Positions 1 to 10,635 are shown, counted from the first letter of the stretch. The stretch: 64,000 nt of DNA from Myxocyprinus asiaticus (GCF_019703515.2 NC_059379.1:25298380-25362379), one strand, 5' to 3'. Notes: generated from the sequence alone by a model not told the origin. Program-made: numbers and translations.

Positions 1-71
1 CACATCTGGGATGGCATGTGGGTGAGTAATTTATGCAAGAATTTTCATTTTTGGGTGAACTATCCCTTTAA
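1..71. repeat. End of a GGGATAGTTCACCC-type short inverted-repeat transposon
   Basis: The stretch reads like the right-hand end of the commonest dispersed element in this window: the 'CATCTGGGATGGCATG' block, 'GGTGAGTAA', then TTTTCATTTTTGGGTGAAC and ACTATCCCTTTAA. The left part is cut off by the window edge. The ends carry TTAA, as in the other copies. Confidence 0.75.
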
Positions 72-231
72 CACAATGGCCCTGAGAAATTTAACAAAAT
101 TAAATATATTTAAATTATATCAGTTAAAACAATGCAACATTGGCAGCCCTAAAAAAAAAAAAATGTTTTAAAATATACTGAAAAACTTAATATAAACTTC
201 AACTACAAAACACTGGAAAAACTTAAACTGG

Positions 232-559
232 TAACACTTTACAATAAAGTTGCATTTATTAAGATTAGTTAACTACATTAAGTAACAAGAACTAACAATA
301 AACAATGCTTTTTCAGCACTTATTAATCTTGGTTATTGTTAATTTCAACATCTACTAATACATTTTTAAAATAAAAAGTTGTATATGTTAACATTTGTAA
401 ATGCATTGTAAATGCAACTCAAATGAACAATTGTATCTTTATAAATTAACATTAACCAAGATTAATAAATACTGTAAAATATATTGTTAATTGTTGTTTC
501 GTGATACCTAATGCATATACTAATGTTAACATCTACAACCTTATTGTAAAGTGCTACCT
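232..559. repeat. Palindromic MITE (GGTAACACTTTACAATAAGG ends)
   Basis: The element starts GGTAACACTTTACAATAA and ends TTATTGTAAAGTGCTACC, so its ends are inverted copies. The middle is AT-rich and also roughly self-complementary (the 'attaatcttggtt' and 'aaccaagattaat' blocks). A second copy lies at 43961-44734. It sits in a plcd3 intron and has no coding capacity. Confidence 0.75.
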
Positions 560-862
560 TAAAACTAACATAGAGTGAACAAAAACTAAAATTGTTTTAA
601 ACTGTTCATTTAAAATAAAATAGAAACTAAATTAAATTTATTCAAAACTAAATAAACCTGGCAGACACTTGCTCTCCATTTAAAGAAAAAAATGCTAGAA
701 GGACAACTTTAATTCATTATCCTGATGGAAAAGAGAAGAATAACTTTATCAGTACCAAATAACGGTAAGGATTTGTCATGTCTGATTTGATTATGACCTG
801 GGTTGATAAACTGGGACTCAAGAGTACAACTGACTTTGATTAGTTGTGCTGCTGAAGGATAT

Positions 863-1062
863 TGGTCAAGTTTCTCTTTCTGGGTCATGTTGCTGACTCT
901 GCCCTGCAGGGTGTGAATACCACGGGCCCAGCACTGCGCTTCCTCTTTAGTGGCACATTGGAGATCCAAGCTCTTCCTCCCTCCCTTGAATACAGTGGTG
1001 AGACTTTCTCAACATCTCGGATTGACAGCCCTCCTGCACACACTCCACTTCTGTCACGGTAA
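863..1062 (-). pseudogene. plcd3: plcd3 exon 3 (second half of PH domain), frameshifted
   Basis: A CAG acceptor (plus 1063-1065) opens an exon reading FTVTEVECVQEGCQSEMLRK across the junction. The next recognisable piece, SLTTVFKGGRKSLDLQCATK and on to TQKEKLDQ, is in the next frame. PLCD proteins normally have about ten residues between these pieces, so roughly 26-29 bp are missing. Read straight through, the first frame reaches a stop in about 25 codons. At the expected 3' end the sequence is CTTGACCAATATCC: no GT donor follows LDQ. The nearest donor-like GTCAGT lies about 30 bp further on. Both defects argue against normal PH domain production. Confidence 0.75.
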
Positions 1063-2117
1063 CTGAAAGCAAAGGAAGACAATGAGGTATAGTAAGGCAG
1101 AATGTATTTTTAATCCGACATAACCAGGCTTAGATCAATCAAACATTTTAACTGATGGTTAATTGACACATAACCAACATCAAGATTTTAGGTTCAAATG
1201 TATATCTTTTATAAATATTTATTTATATAGGTTTAAATGGAGTATATAGCATTTCTCACCACAGGACGTCAACTTTCCAAAAGTATTTCATGTCAACTAC
1301 CCTAGTATTGTTAATATTGACAGGCATGCCAAAATAAGGAATCAAATACTGAATGGCAAACACACAGACATCTTTGCTTTTCCAGTCTCTGTGTATAGTT
1401 CAATATACCAAATAAGCCAAAACAGCCTCTAAAATTAGAAAATGCCTGTGCCAGTGTGCAGGAGGTAGACAGCAGTGGCCTAAATCACAGAGCATGACAG
1501 CATGTAAACCGGACTTTGTGATCTTTGAGCTCCAATGGACCACAAGATAAACAGATTCCCTATATTTGTGTTCTGTCAATTGTTAAAACCATTCAGTTTC
1601 CATACAGAATAATTTGTTGAGACTAAACCCAAATGTTAGCTATTTTTAACACTGATTTATAAAGAACAAACCTTACACAGCCTGTTTTAATATATTTCCT
1701 ATGGGTTTGCATATCCTGATTTATCACTGCAATAAAAACAGAAAGCACACTGTAAATAATCTCTCTGTTTATCTCTATATTGTGGTTGAAAGGATGAGGT
1801 ATGACTTGCAACAGAACATCACCTAGCATGACTGCGGTATCAAGAAAGTCTCATTGGACCGAAGAAATGGAGGAAATATTAGTGGAACATTGGCAGGAGC
1901 ACCTGTGCCTATTTGATGTTTCCTCTGAACTGTACCACAACCGGGTGGAGAAAGAGAAGAGTTGAAGATAAATTGCCAATTCTCTTGGACACTCAGGTAA
2001 GCAAATAGGTCGATTTTTCAGTAGGAGGTACCTTTTCATATTGTAACCAATAAAATATATGATGCCTTTAGGCGATTAAAAACATACACATTATATTCTG
2101 AAATGCATTACATATGA
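1063..2117. other. plcd3 intron, no feature recognised
   Basis: This AT-rich intronic sequence shows no exon, RNA gene or transposon that I can support. A short GTGTGC/CACACA-rich patch and scattered ATTTA motifs are all that stand out. Confidence 0.5.
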
Positions 2118-2119
2118 TC

Positions 2120-2685
2120 ATGCATTTGTTTTCGTATCTCGTATCACTTCTCGCGTGTACTCTGTTGTGAAACGTAATCTGGAGTCCAGGCAGAGTCGTC
2201 GGGGATTCGTCAATAGTGAAATATTTTGTAATGTGTTCACCCCTGTCGCCAATTCCTTGTGTAATTTGAAAACCCTACGACTTCCATGACAAGACAGACA
2301 GTTGTGTAATATGAAAGATACCACAGTCCGACGTCTTTGAAAGTCGTGTAGTGTGTAGGAGGCATTAAATGTAGTCAGGTCACAGGCTTGGGCCAGAACA
2401 CAGATAAATCGGTCCACAGGCAAACAAATCCAAAACGGTAATCCAGAGACGTAAATCCAGCAAACGTAAGCAATGGTCATAACAGTAGCCAAAAACAATG
2501 GCAGAGAATAACGCTTGGTAAGGCAGATAACTGGCAATACTTCGCAAAGTGCTACTGTGAGTACATGCCTTATATTCACGGTGAAAGACCAAACAGGAAC
2601 TGATGTGGCAGGAACAGGAAGTGACAGAGTTCAATATTCAGGTGAGGGCTCCCTCTGGTCGACGGGAGCCTGTTCAGACGTTACA
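2120..2685 (-). repeat. LTR of a Ty3/gypsy retrotransposon (3' copy, minus orientation)
   Basis: On the minus strand the LTR begins TGTAACGTCTGAACAGGC at 2685. The 250 bp at 2435-2685 recur almost unchanged at 4313-4566, which is what paired LTRs look like. A purine-rich run (AAAAGTGGGGAATC) lies just before the LTR start, as expected of a polypurine tract. The low end near 2120 (TGCA) is a guess because the partner LTR is truncated there. Confidence 0.65.
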
Positions 2686-3087
2686 GATTCCCCACTTTTA
2701 AAAACACCTCTAGGTGTTCCTCTCCTGGGACAACCTCTTGGTCTTGGGGCCAGGCGATGGATGGGTGGGCTTGATGAAAGTCTCTGATGAGTGATGGGTC
2801 CAAGATGTCTTTGGCTGGTATCCACGATCTCTCCTCTGGGCCGTATCCCTCCCAGTCCACGAGGTGTTGAAGTTGACCACCCCTCCTGCGAGAATTGAGA
2901 ATCTCCCGAACTAGGTAGGCAGGAGATCCATCGATTTTAAGCGGCGGAGGAGGTCCCACATCAGTAGCCTCAGGACTCAGGTTTCAGGAGGGACACATGA
3001 AAATAAGGAGAGATGCGGTAAGTGGCAGGTAATTCTAAACGGTATGTGACAGGATTAACTTGACGTAAGATCTTGAAGGGACCTACA
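2686..3087 (-). mobile_element. Ty3/gypsy pol 3' end with integrase chromodomain, remnant
   Basis: On the minus strand, 2959-2681 encodes a chromodomain-type sequence: [20 protein letters not shown], then [19 protein letters not shown] and [14 protein letters not shown]. This is the integrase C-terminus of chromoviruses, the fish Ty3/gypsy group, whose chromodomain guides integration to chromatin. The frame stays open to the LTR. The rest of gag-pol is missing: a Tc1 element begins immediately upstream at 3088 and the 5' LTR follows it. It is a defective remnant. Confidence 0.8.
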
Positions 3088-4312
3088 TACAGTTGTGCTC
3101 AAAAGTTTGCATACCCTGGCAGAAATTGTGACATTTTGGCATTGATTTTGAAAATATGACTGATCATGCAAAAAACTGTCTTTTATATAAGGATAGTGAT
3201 CATATGAAGGCATTTATTATTACATAGTTGTTTGGCTCCTTTTTAAATCATAATGATAACAGAAATCACCCAAATGGCCCTGATCAAAAGTTTACATACC
3301 CTTGAATGTTTGGCCTTGTTACAGACACACAAGGTGACACACACAGGTTTAAATGGCAATTAAAGGTTAATTTCCCACACCTGTGGCTTTTTAAATTGCA
3401 ATTAGTGTCTGTGTATAAATAGTCACTGAGCAGGCTAGATACTGAGCCATGGGGAACAGAAAAGAGCTGTCAAAAGACCTATGTAACAAGGTAATGGAAC
3501 TTTATAAAGATGGAAAAGGATATAAAAAGATATCCAAAGTCTTGAAAATGCCAGTCAGTACTGTTCAATCACTTATTAAGAAGTGGAAAATTCGGGGATC
3601 TCTTGATACCAAGCCAAGGTCAGGTAGACCAAGAAAGATTTCAGCCACAACTGCCAGAAGAATTGTTCGGGATACAAAGAAAATTTGCCTCAATTCGTCG
3701 CACAGTTCGACGATACTTGAACAAAAATAAGCCTTTACTGCACCAATGCCACAAAAAAGCCCGGTTACAATATGCCCTACAACACCTTGACATGCCTCAC
3801 AGATTCTGGCACACTGTAATTTGGAGTGACGAGACCAAAATAGAGCTTTATGGTCACAACCATAAGCGCTATGTTTGGAGAAGGGTCAATAAGGCCTATA
3901 GTGAAAAGAATACCTTCCCCACTGTGAAGCATGGTGGTGGCTCACTGATATTTTGGGGGTGTGTGAGCTCTAAAGGCACGGGGAATCTTGTGAAAATTGA
4001 TGGCAAGATGAATGCAGCATGTTATCAGAAAATACTGGCAGACAATTTGCATTCTTCTGCACGAAAGCTACACATGGGACGCTCTTGGACTTTCCAGCAC
4101 AACAACGACCCTAAGCACAAGGCCAAGTTGACCCTCCAGTGTTTACAGCAGAAAAAGGTGAAGGTTCTGGAGTGGCCATCACAGTCTCCTGACCTTAATA
4201 TCATCAAGCCACTCTGGGGAGATCTCAAACGTGCGGTTCGTGCAAGACGACCAAAACTTTGCATGACCTGGAGGCATTTTGCCAAGACGAATGGGCAGCT
4301 ATACCACCTGCA
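3088..4312 (+). mobile_element. Tc1/mariner transposon, 5' end plus transposase, 3' end deleted
   Basis: A TA (3088-3089) is followed by the terminal repeat CAGTTGTGCTCAAAAGTTTG. A second inner copy of that motif (GATCAAAAGTTTACATACCC, 3282-3301) gives the IR/DR layout of many Tc1 elements. The transposase opens at 3449 with MGNRKELSKDLCNKVMELYK and a paired-type helix-turn-helix with a GRPRK linker, and continues to about 4312. It then stops inside the C-terminus and runs directly into gypsy LTR sequence. The right terminal repeat is absent. Confidence 0.85.
3449..4312 (+). pseudogene. Tc1-like transposase, dead copy
   Basis: The N-terminal DNA-binding part (MGNRKEL to about IVRDTKK, 3449-3685) and the catalytic part (from KFASIRRTVRRYLNKN onward) lie in different frames, so a single-base shift near 3685 separates them. 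Some linker sequence before KPLLHQCHKKARLQ is also missing. The first catalytic Asp is present in WSDETK. The second, normally in QQDNDPKH, is Asn here (QHNNDPKH). The third, normally the Glu of NPIENLW, is Lys (NIIKPLW). With a frameshift, two lost catalytic residues and no C-terminus the protein cannot work. Confidence 0.85.
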
Positions 4313-4566
4313 AGAACAGTAATCCAGAGATGTAAATCCAGCAAACGTAAGCAATGGTCATAACAGTAGTCAAAAACAATGGCAGAGAATAACGCTTGGT
4401 AAGGCAGATAACTGGCAATACCTCGCAAAGTGCTACTGTGAGTACATGGCTTATATACATGGTGAAAGACCAAACAGGAACTGATGTGGCAAGAACAGGA
4501 AGTGACAGAGTTCAATATTCAGGTGAGGGCTCCCTCTGGTCGACGGGAGCCTGTTCAGATGTTACA
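4313..4566 (-). repeat. Truncated second LTR of the gypsy element
   Basis: This stretch matches 2435-2685 at roughly 95 percent by eye. It begins on the minus strand with TGTAACATCTGAACAGGC at 4566. It is cut at 4313, where Tc1 transposase sequence starts. No clear target-site duplication could be matched to the other LTR. Confidence 0.75.
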
Positions 4567-4952
4567 GTGGTGCTAAAACTAAGAATTAAAAATTTTAACG
4601 TGTCATTTTTCACATTCAGCTGGGAAGTATCACATTATTAAATAGCACAAGCTGAAGTAAGAGCTGATCTAAAGTACATAAATCATACATAAACAAATAC
4701 AAACTGTAAGAGCTTTATGGTAAGGGCACCTGCAGCACACACATCCAGAGGAAAATTTTGTTGCCCAGAAATTGCTCAATAGCTCAAGAGACGGATGGAG
4801 TTCTTAAACATATTTAATATAAGGATCAACTTTGCCTTTGGAAAAATTAAACTACACACAACCTTTTTATGTGGAGTGTGGCTATATATAGCTATAAAAT
4901 TGATGTGGAAAGTTTAGCTCAGATAATTTAGAATTTGAAGAGAAATATTTGA
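4567..4952. other. plcd3 intron, no feature recognised
   Basis: Low-GC intronic sequence with no reading frame, repeat ends or RNA gene I can support. Confidence 0.4.
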
Positions 4953-4960
4953 GTTCAAAT

Positions 4961-5815
4961 CAGGGACTAAAAACAGTTCAAAGAGCAAAAACGAAAACGA
5001 ACAAAATTTTTAGAAGAACGTAACCGGAAACAAAGTGATTTTAAAATTGTTCCGGAGTGAAAACATTATTTTTAAATGCTAATAATTGGTTATAACCGGT
5101 TAATTTTTGTTACGATAATTTTTACATGAAATCATAGGCCAAAGGGTTTATCACAGTACATTTTCGGAACTACACAACTTCATGCTGCCCGAAAAAATGA
5201 AACATGTGATATGATCCTGAAGGAAACCGTGGCATCACACATTTCTTTGCCTAATTGCCCGTTGTGGATGTCGCATTCTGTGAATGAAGACCTTTTTAAC
5301 AGCTGTATATAATTACTACATATACTGTACATGCACAGCTAATCCAGATACAATGAAAACATTATTAGAGGTAAAAAGTACTTTTCTCAGTTGGTTCCAA
5401 GTCTTCACTGAATTATTGTTAGATATGATGCATTAATACAGATTTGATGCTGCCGAGTTTTGACTCAGAAGCAGATCTGTAATTAAAATTATACTTAGGT
5501 AACTGTTAATTAACTGCTTGTTATGATTTCTATGCCAATAAATCCACCACACAAAATAATTGCTTATTTTCACTTATTTTGGTGAGGGAAGTGGCTTATT
5601 TTGGGCTTGTTTTTCCAGAACAAGTTGCTTATTTCACTTGTGAGATCTGGCAACACTACAATTGGTATTTCACCCACCACTTAGCACAGAGTACTGTCAT
5701 TTTAAAAAGAACGATATTAAACAGTCTTTTATTTTGTTCTAACCGGTAACCTTTTGGAAAGGAGACTGAGTAACTTCTGAACCGGAACGAAAAAATAATG
5801 TTTGTTTAGTCTCTG
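4961..5815. mobile_element. Non-autonomous hAT element with 8-bp target duplication
   Basis: Ends are CAGGGACTAAAAAC on the left and TTTAGTCTCTG on the right, short imperfect inverted repeats of the hAT kind. The flanks are GTTCAAAT (4953-4960) and GTTCAAAC (5816-5823), an 8-bp target duplication with one mismatch. About 855 bp, no open reading frame; blocks with AACCGG and TTCCGG recur near both ends in inverted order. Confidence 0.8.
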
Positions 5816-6073
5816 GTTCAAACAGAAATCTCTGACTTTGATTGCAGACTTTGGTATCTTAACAAATCTGAGCACTGTGTGAGATGGTGAGATCTCTTCT
5901 GAAACTTTAGATGTGACGCATGTGAGGTAACGGGTCGATTTCTTATGAGAAAAATCAAAGAAACACAAGACTTGAGCAAAATTCTCCATTTGCTCTCCAA
6001 TTAATCCTATTGCCGTCTAGGAGAAGCAAATGAGATATTAAAGAGATCTCATTTGTGATTTTTCTTACTAAAG

Positions 6074-6074
<1 letters not shown>

Positions 6075-6109
<35 letters not shown>
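6075..6109. repeat. (CA)n microsatellite
   Basis: An uninterrupted run of about 17 CA units in the plcd3 intron between exons 2 and 3. Confidence 0.95.
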
Positions 6110-6111
<2 letters not shown>

Positions 6112-6581
6112 CAGTGTTAGCATACAAGTGGGTATTCACACACTTGCCTCAGCCACATCACACAAAACATGATCTTTCTAACTAGAGGCAATTAAAGACC
6201 ATAATTCTAATTTAGGCCATGTGGCACAGTTGCCAGGGCAATGATTATTATTCATGTAACTATATGGAGCAAACCATAATGTGAAGGGCTGCTTTCTAAC
6301 CACCCAGCCATAGACTGTAATTAGAGCATACAGTGAAGCTTAGAGAAAAAAAGAGGAACCCCCCCATCTAAACTGCAAATAGACCAGCCCTGTAATGACA
6401 GTCAGTGCTGTGGCCTGTTTATACAGCCATAATTAAGTGGTATATTTTCCGAGCGGGGCTCTCTTCATAGCACAGAGTACAGAACATCACTTTTCATCTA
6501 TTCACCTACAGATGTATAAAAAGCCTTAAAACATTTGCTTTTGTGCATAAACACAGATAAATGGTGAGAATGGCAACTCAC

Positions 6582-6749
6582 AGGACTGCTGAGATTTGGC
6601 TTTGCTGGAGCTCTTGTTGGATTCACACCAGACCGTGATTCCATCATCCAGCAACTTTAGCATACGCTTCCTCTGCCAGCGTGGAGATCGCACCTTCATC
6701 ATGGAAGCGCCTTGCAGCATCATCTTCACATCCTCATCATCCTGGACCC
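6582..6749 (-). CDS. plcd3: plcd3 exon 2 (start of PH domain)
   Basis: The exon lies between CTGCAG and GTGAGT on the minus strand and reads GVQDDEDVKMMLQGAS, then MMKVRSPRWQRKRMLKLLDD and GITVWCESNKSSSKAKSQQS. This is the first half of the PLC delta PH domain. The basic residues of KVRSPRWQRKR correspond to the inositol-phosphate-binding loop of PLC delta 1. The exon itself is intact: phase 1 in, phase 1 out, both junctions canonical. The gene is nevertheless probably broken because of the damage in exon 3. Confidence 0.85.
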
Positions 6750-6805
6750 CTGCAGGGGTTCATTTTAGAAAGGAATGATCATTGTGGTGCTCTAAAACTG
6801 AGACT

Positions 6806-6900
6806 TAAAGGGATAGCTCACCCAAAAATGTTTTTTTTTATTTTATTTACTCCCCTCATTATGTCATTTTAAACCCATGACTTTCTTTATTCCATGGAAC
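6806..6900. repeat. Partial GGGATAGTTCACCC-type MITE end
   Basis: TTAAAGGGATAGCTCACCCAAAAATG followed by ACTCCCCTCATTATG matches the left end of the common element. The remainder is not recognisable. It lies just upstream of plcd3 exon 2. Confidence 0.65.
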
Positions 6901-6994
6901 ACAAAAGCAGATGACTGAGACTGACAATGATAGAATTTTCCTTGTTGAGTAAATTAAGCCTTTTAAGTTAACTTAAGTTTGAACTTGAAACTTA

Positions 6995-7110
6995 TGGTGC
7001 GTTCACGTCATATCGAAATTACTGTAATTACGAGATTCCGACTTGTAAAAAGCATTCACGTCTTCGTAGAACTTGTAATCACAAGTTGTAAACTCAGGAT
7101 TCTAAAAAGG
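6995..7110. repeat. Relic of a TGCGTTCACGTCATA-type MITE
   Basis: The block with 'gcgttcacgtcatatc', 'ttactgtaattacgag' and 'cttgtaatcacaagttgtaaactc' resembles material nested at about 46870-47285 and 51760-51830. The borders are unclear. Confidence 0.45.
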
Positions 7111-7194
7111 CTCCGACTTTTGAACACATTTCTGTTTGAAATGTAATTTTATTATGCCATTGTTAACTGAAGCACTTTCTTTGACAGTTCAATG

Positions 7195-7839
7195 CTCTCA
7201 ATGAAAAGTCTCTCATCAGTTACTCACCCTCATGCAGATGTGTAGATATGACTTTCTTTCTTCTGCTGAAGATTTTTAGAAAAATATGTCAGCTGTTGGT
7301 CAATTCAATGCAAGTGAATGGTGACCAAAACTTTGAAGCTCCAAAAAGCACATAAAAGCAGCATAAAAGTAATCCATACAACTCCAGCGGTAAAATTCAT
7401 GTCTTCAGAAGAGATATGATAGGTGTGGGTGATAAACAGATTTATGTCCTTTTTTTATTATAAATGTCCTCTTTCAAACAGCCCTCCTAAGCGCTCTCTT
7501 CTCTCCTAAGAGTTCTTCTTTTGTCTCTGATGATTTGCATCCCTTTCTATAGTAAGAAAGTTCTTAAATGTTGATTTGTTTCACACCCACACCTATCATA
7601 TTGCTTCAGAAAACATGGATTAAAACACTGGAGTTGCATGGATTACTTGTATGCTGCCTTTATGTGCTTTTTGAGCTTCAAAGTTTTGGACACTGTTGAT
7701 TTGTATTGAATGGACCTACAGAGCTGAGATATTGTTCAAAAAATTTTGGCAGAAGAATGAAAGTCATACACCTCTGGGATGGAATGAGGGTGAGTAAATG
7801 ATGAGACAATTTTCATTTTTTGGTGAACTATCCCGTTAA
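7195..7839. repeat. Near full-length GGGATAGTTCACCC-type MITE
   Basis: The stretch contains CTCATCAGTTACTCACCCTC, 'ttctttcttctgctgaag', the 'tccaaaaagcacataaaag' block, the 'gatatgataggtgtgggtg' block and then their inverted counterparts, ending TTTTTGGTGAACTATCCCGTTAA. The two halves can fold back on each other. The extreme left end has diverged. Confidence 0.7.
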
Positions 7840-8559
7840 GTTTAAACTTAAGTCCAAACTTGAAACTAAGTCTCTAACTTGAAGCAATTGCACAAACTAC
7901 TATGCAAGGGCTTAAACTGTCTTTGGACTTTCTAAAGTTGCAAATAACTTCTCTTCTTCATCGCTCATCAAAACAAAAACTGTTACACCACCTATTCAAA
8001 ATTAGGGTTGTACCATATTAACAACTCATGTGAGTCAAGTGTAGAATCATTTAATTTACTATCCATCCATTTGTTGAACCTGTACGGTTCTTTTATCAAA
8101 GAGCCTTACATTCTCCTTGGGCTGTCTACTGATCAGAAATAACCCCTATACAAGTCTAAAAAAAAACAGCTCAACTACATACTTCTGTTAACAAAGGTAC
8201 CATTCTAACAACACAAATCATGGGTCACAGTCTGTTAATCATGCATGATATGATGCAGATATGCCATTTACAACTTGTTCATTTCAAGTCAAAATGACTA
8301 ACAGTAAAGTACAATAAGCTAAAACTGGAAGCAATCTGTTTCAGAAACAGCATACTGAGTTCTTAAGATACCCATGCCCTAATACAATTAGCTTCCACTT
8401 TAGTCTGAGGAGTGATTAGTGAACTGCCTGAAATGGATCCCAAAGGGGTATTTCCTTCAGCTTGTTCTTATTGAGGATTCACTGAATTACAGCACTGGGG
8501 GTAAGGTATAGCAAGTTAGTCGAGGAAGGCTGTTATTTAATAAATGATGAGCTCTGAAA

Positions 8560-9300
8560 TTAGGGACCATAGACCAACACTGTCTCACACAAAGGGAAAA
8601 AGCAATAATTTGAGGCATGCTGATGTATGGATTATATATAATTTTTAGTTTAACTATATAAACCATGAAATATGATGTTAATGAACCAAACTACTTATAT
8701 ATATATATATATACTTCTAAATTTATATTTGGTGCTACAACATATACCACCATAACAACATAGGCAATAAGATGGAAGGTCAAATAACTCCAAATTCATC
8801 AAAAGACACATTTTCATCAGACATGGTTAATAATAAACATATTATGGTCAAAATGGTAAAGCCCACACAAAACACTGGAATAACTCAAATAAAATAAGCA
8901 TTCATTAAATAACATAAAACACAGCCTGATGTTGCTAACTAATAAATGAAATAAGAATAAACATATGATGGATCATGGATTTCTGGGGACACATATTATT
9001 TTCAGTTAGGGCGGCTTAATGTTCCTATTTATTTCTTTATTACCATTTTATTGCTTTACATTTTTTAATGTTAAAAACACTGTCATTTTTCAGTGTACAT
9101 ATCTTTTGGATAGTATATGTGCATTAACTTCATTTTCATTCAAAAAGGAAATGCAGAGAGAGGGTTTTTTTTTCCATTATCAGTTTGCATAGTTATTGTC
9201 TCATCGACTGGATCCATCCATGCAAATTTCTATAAGGACATTTTACATTTAAATTAAAAATGTATTTTAGTAAAGTTGTTGATGCTCATTGACCCCACCC
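8560..9300. other. plcd3 intron 1, AT-rich, no feature
   Basis: Apart from a short TA run at 8695-8713, I see no exon, RNA gene or element with defined ends here. Confidence 0.4.
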
Positions 9301-9314
9301 ATGGGTTTGACTTT

Positions 9315-9436
9315 ACTTTGCTTAAATGAGTTCACATTTACTCTATAATGTGCTGTTCAAAATTGTTCATAATGTTACATTATTAACTCTTTTCTGACTA
9401 GACTATAAAGTAAATGTGAACTCATTTAAGCAAAGT
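9315..9436. repeat. 28-bp perfect inverted repeat
   Basis: ACTTTGCTTAAATGAGTTCA and eight more bases at 9315-9342 reappear as the reverse complement at 9409-9436, with a 66-bp spacer. It could be the core of a small fold-back transposon in plcd3 intron 1, or a hairpin in the pre-mRNA. Confidence 0.8.
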
Positions 9437-9734
9437 GACATCAGTTCTGGGGGGCATGCACATCAACAGGTTACAAGAAACAATATCTAAATAGAATGAA
9501 GTATGCATTTTCCAATTTGGCTTCCCTAATTTCCTCACTCCCTCGATTCTCCCTTGAGAAACCTAAAGCATTTTTGTGAATAAATGATCTTAAACCTGTT
9601 GAGGAATTGAGATGGAATAACCACACACAGCTTTGCCAGCGCAAAATTGCCTGGGCTCATTGTAATTCACATTACTACAAACCATTACTGTCTCAGTGGC
9701 ATTAAATGATTAAGCATGCTCTAGAATGAGCATC

Positions 9735-9832
9735 TGCTGAGATAAAAATAAATAAATAAAAAAATAAAAAATAATAATAAAAAGCCATTTTATAATAATA
9801 ATGATAATAATAATAGCCTAATAATAATTAAA
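9735..9832. repeat. A/T simple-sequence block (AAT/AAAT units)
   Basis: Runs of AATAAATAAAT, AATAATAAT and TAATAATAATGATAATAAT make a low-complexity patch just downstream of plcd3 exon 1. Confidence 0.85.
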
Positions 9833-9857
9833 TTCCAGATGTTGTTGCACATCTTAC

Positions 9858-9948
9858 CCAGATTTTTCAGGGGATCGTCTGATTTTGGCTGGGACGTCCC
9901 GGCTTCATTCCTCCCCTTCCCGTTCTTCATGACGCAGTTTTGGTCCAT
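9858..9948 (-). CDS. plcd3: plcd3 first coding exon
   Basis: On the minus strand an ATG at 9948 opens MDQNCVMKNGKGRNEAG and continues to SDDPLKNL before a GTAAGA donor at 9857. The ending phase (one G) fits exon 2, which starts GG GTC CAG. A hydrophilic lead-in of about 30 residues before the PH domain is normal for PLCD3. A second in-frame ATG seven codons in could also serve as start. No TATA box is obvious upstream. Confidence 0.75.
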
Positions 9949-10168
9949 TTGCGTCTTATGGCTGGAGGGTTTATGTGGACAAAAACACAGTTGTCTCTTC
10001 AGTTACTATGCAGTGCTGACTCAGTTCTTCTAACTGAAGGCTGTTATGTAGGCTGTATGTTTCATGAAACAGCAAAGATACTGCCCCTATGTGATGAGGT
10101 CATGAATGTTAAAGAGATGAATATGAAAGTAGATGAAATTAAACTTCATTGGATCGGTTTGCTTTGCT

Positions 10169-10169
10169 G

Positions 10170-10228
<59 letters not shown>
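10169..10228. repeat. (TTTA)n/(TTA)n microsatellite
   Basis: TTATTTATTTATTTATTTAT followed by TTATTATTATTATT and more TTTA units. Confidence 0.9.
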
Positions 10229-10635
10229 CATAATTATTATTTCAGTAACTCTACCATATAAACAAATTCTGACCTACGCAAATATAACGGTGCTGCATTA
10301 AAGCGTTTAAAGCACAGATTTAGCTTTCCAATGAAGATGCCCTGCTTCATCTATGCGCTAAAACCCCAAGGAATAATCGGATCCATCGAAGTATGTTAAG
10401 AGCACATCACGTTAAAATGAGAATAGACATAGACATAAAACATAAATGTAAATATGACGATTGTAATCTCAATTGAAAACGCATAAAATAAAACACACCA
10501 TTATAAACCCACCGATATATATATATATGCGAACGGGACTGCTGGACTCTCCAGTCCACATGATTACTTCTGACAGTAGAAAGCTTTGTGCTGAGATGAG
10601 GATTTTCTCTGGCTCCCTCTTGTGTTCTCCGTTTC

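Larger units (their letters stand above)
863..9948 (-). pseudogene. plcd3: plcd3 5' part (phospholipase C delta 3), probably a pseudogene
   Basis: Three exons on the minus strand encode the N-terminus and PH domain of a delta-type phospholipase C: exon 1 at 9948-9858, exon 2 at 6749-6582, exon 3 at 1062-863. PLCD enzymes cleave PIP2 to IP3 and diacylglycerol; the PH domain anchors them to membrane PIP2. Splice phases between the exons agree (G/GG and T/TT). PLCD3 is assigned from sequence resemblance and from lying head to head with acbd4, as in human. EF-hand, catalytic X/Y and C2 exons would lie left of the window. Exon 3 has lost about 26-29 bp, which shifts the frame, and no GT donor follows its expected end. 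The simplest reading is a decayed duplicate; an assembly error is possible. Confidence 0.7.

Noticed and set aside
2118..2579. Open frame of 153 codons on the minus strand
   Set aside because: It lies within the gypsy LTR, and part of it recurs in the second LTR with a different frame pattern. It is LTR sequence, not a gene.
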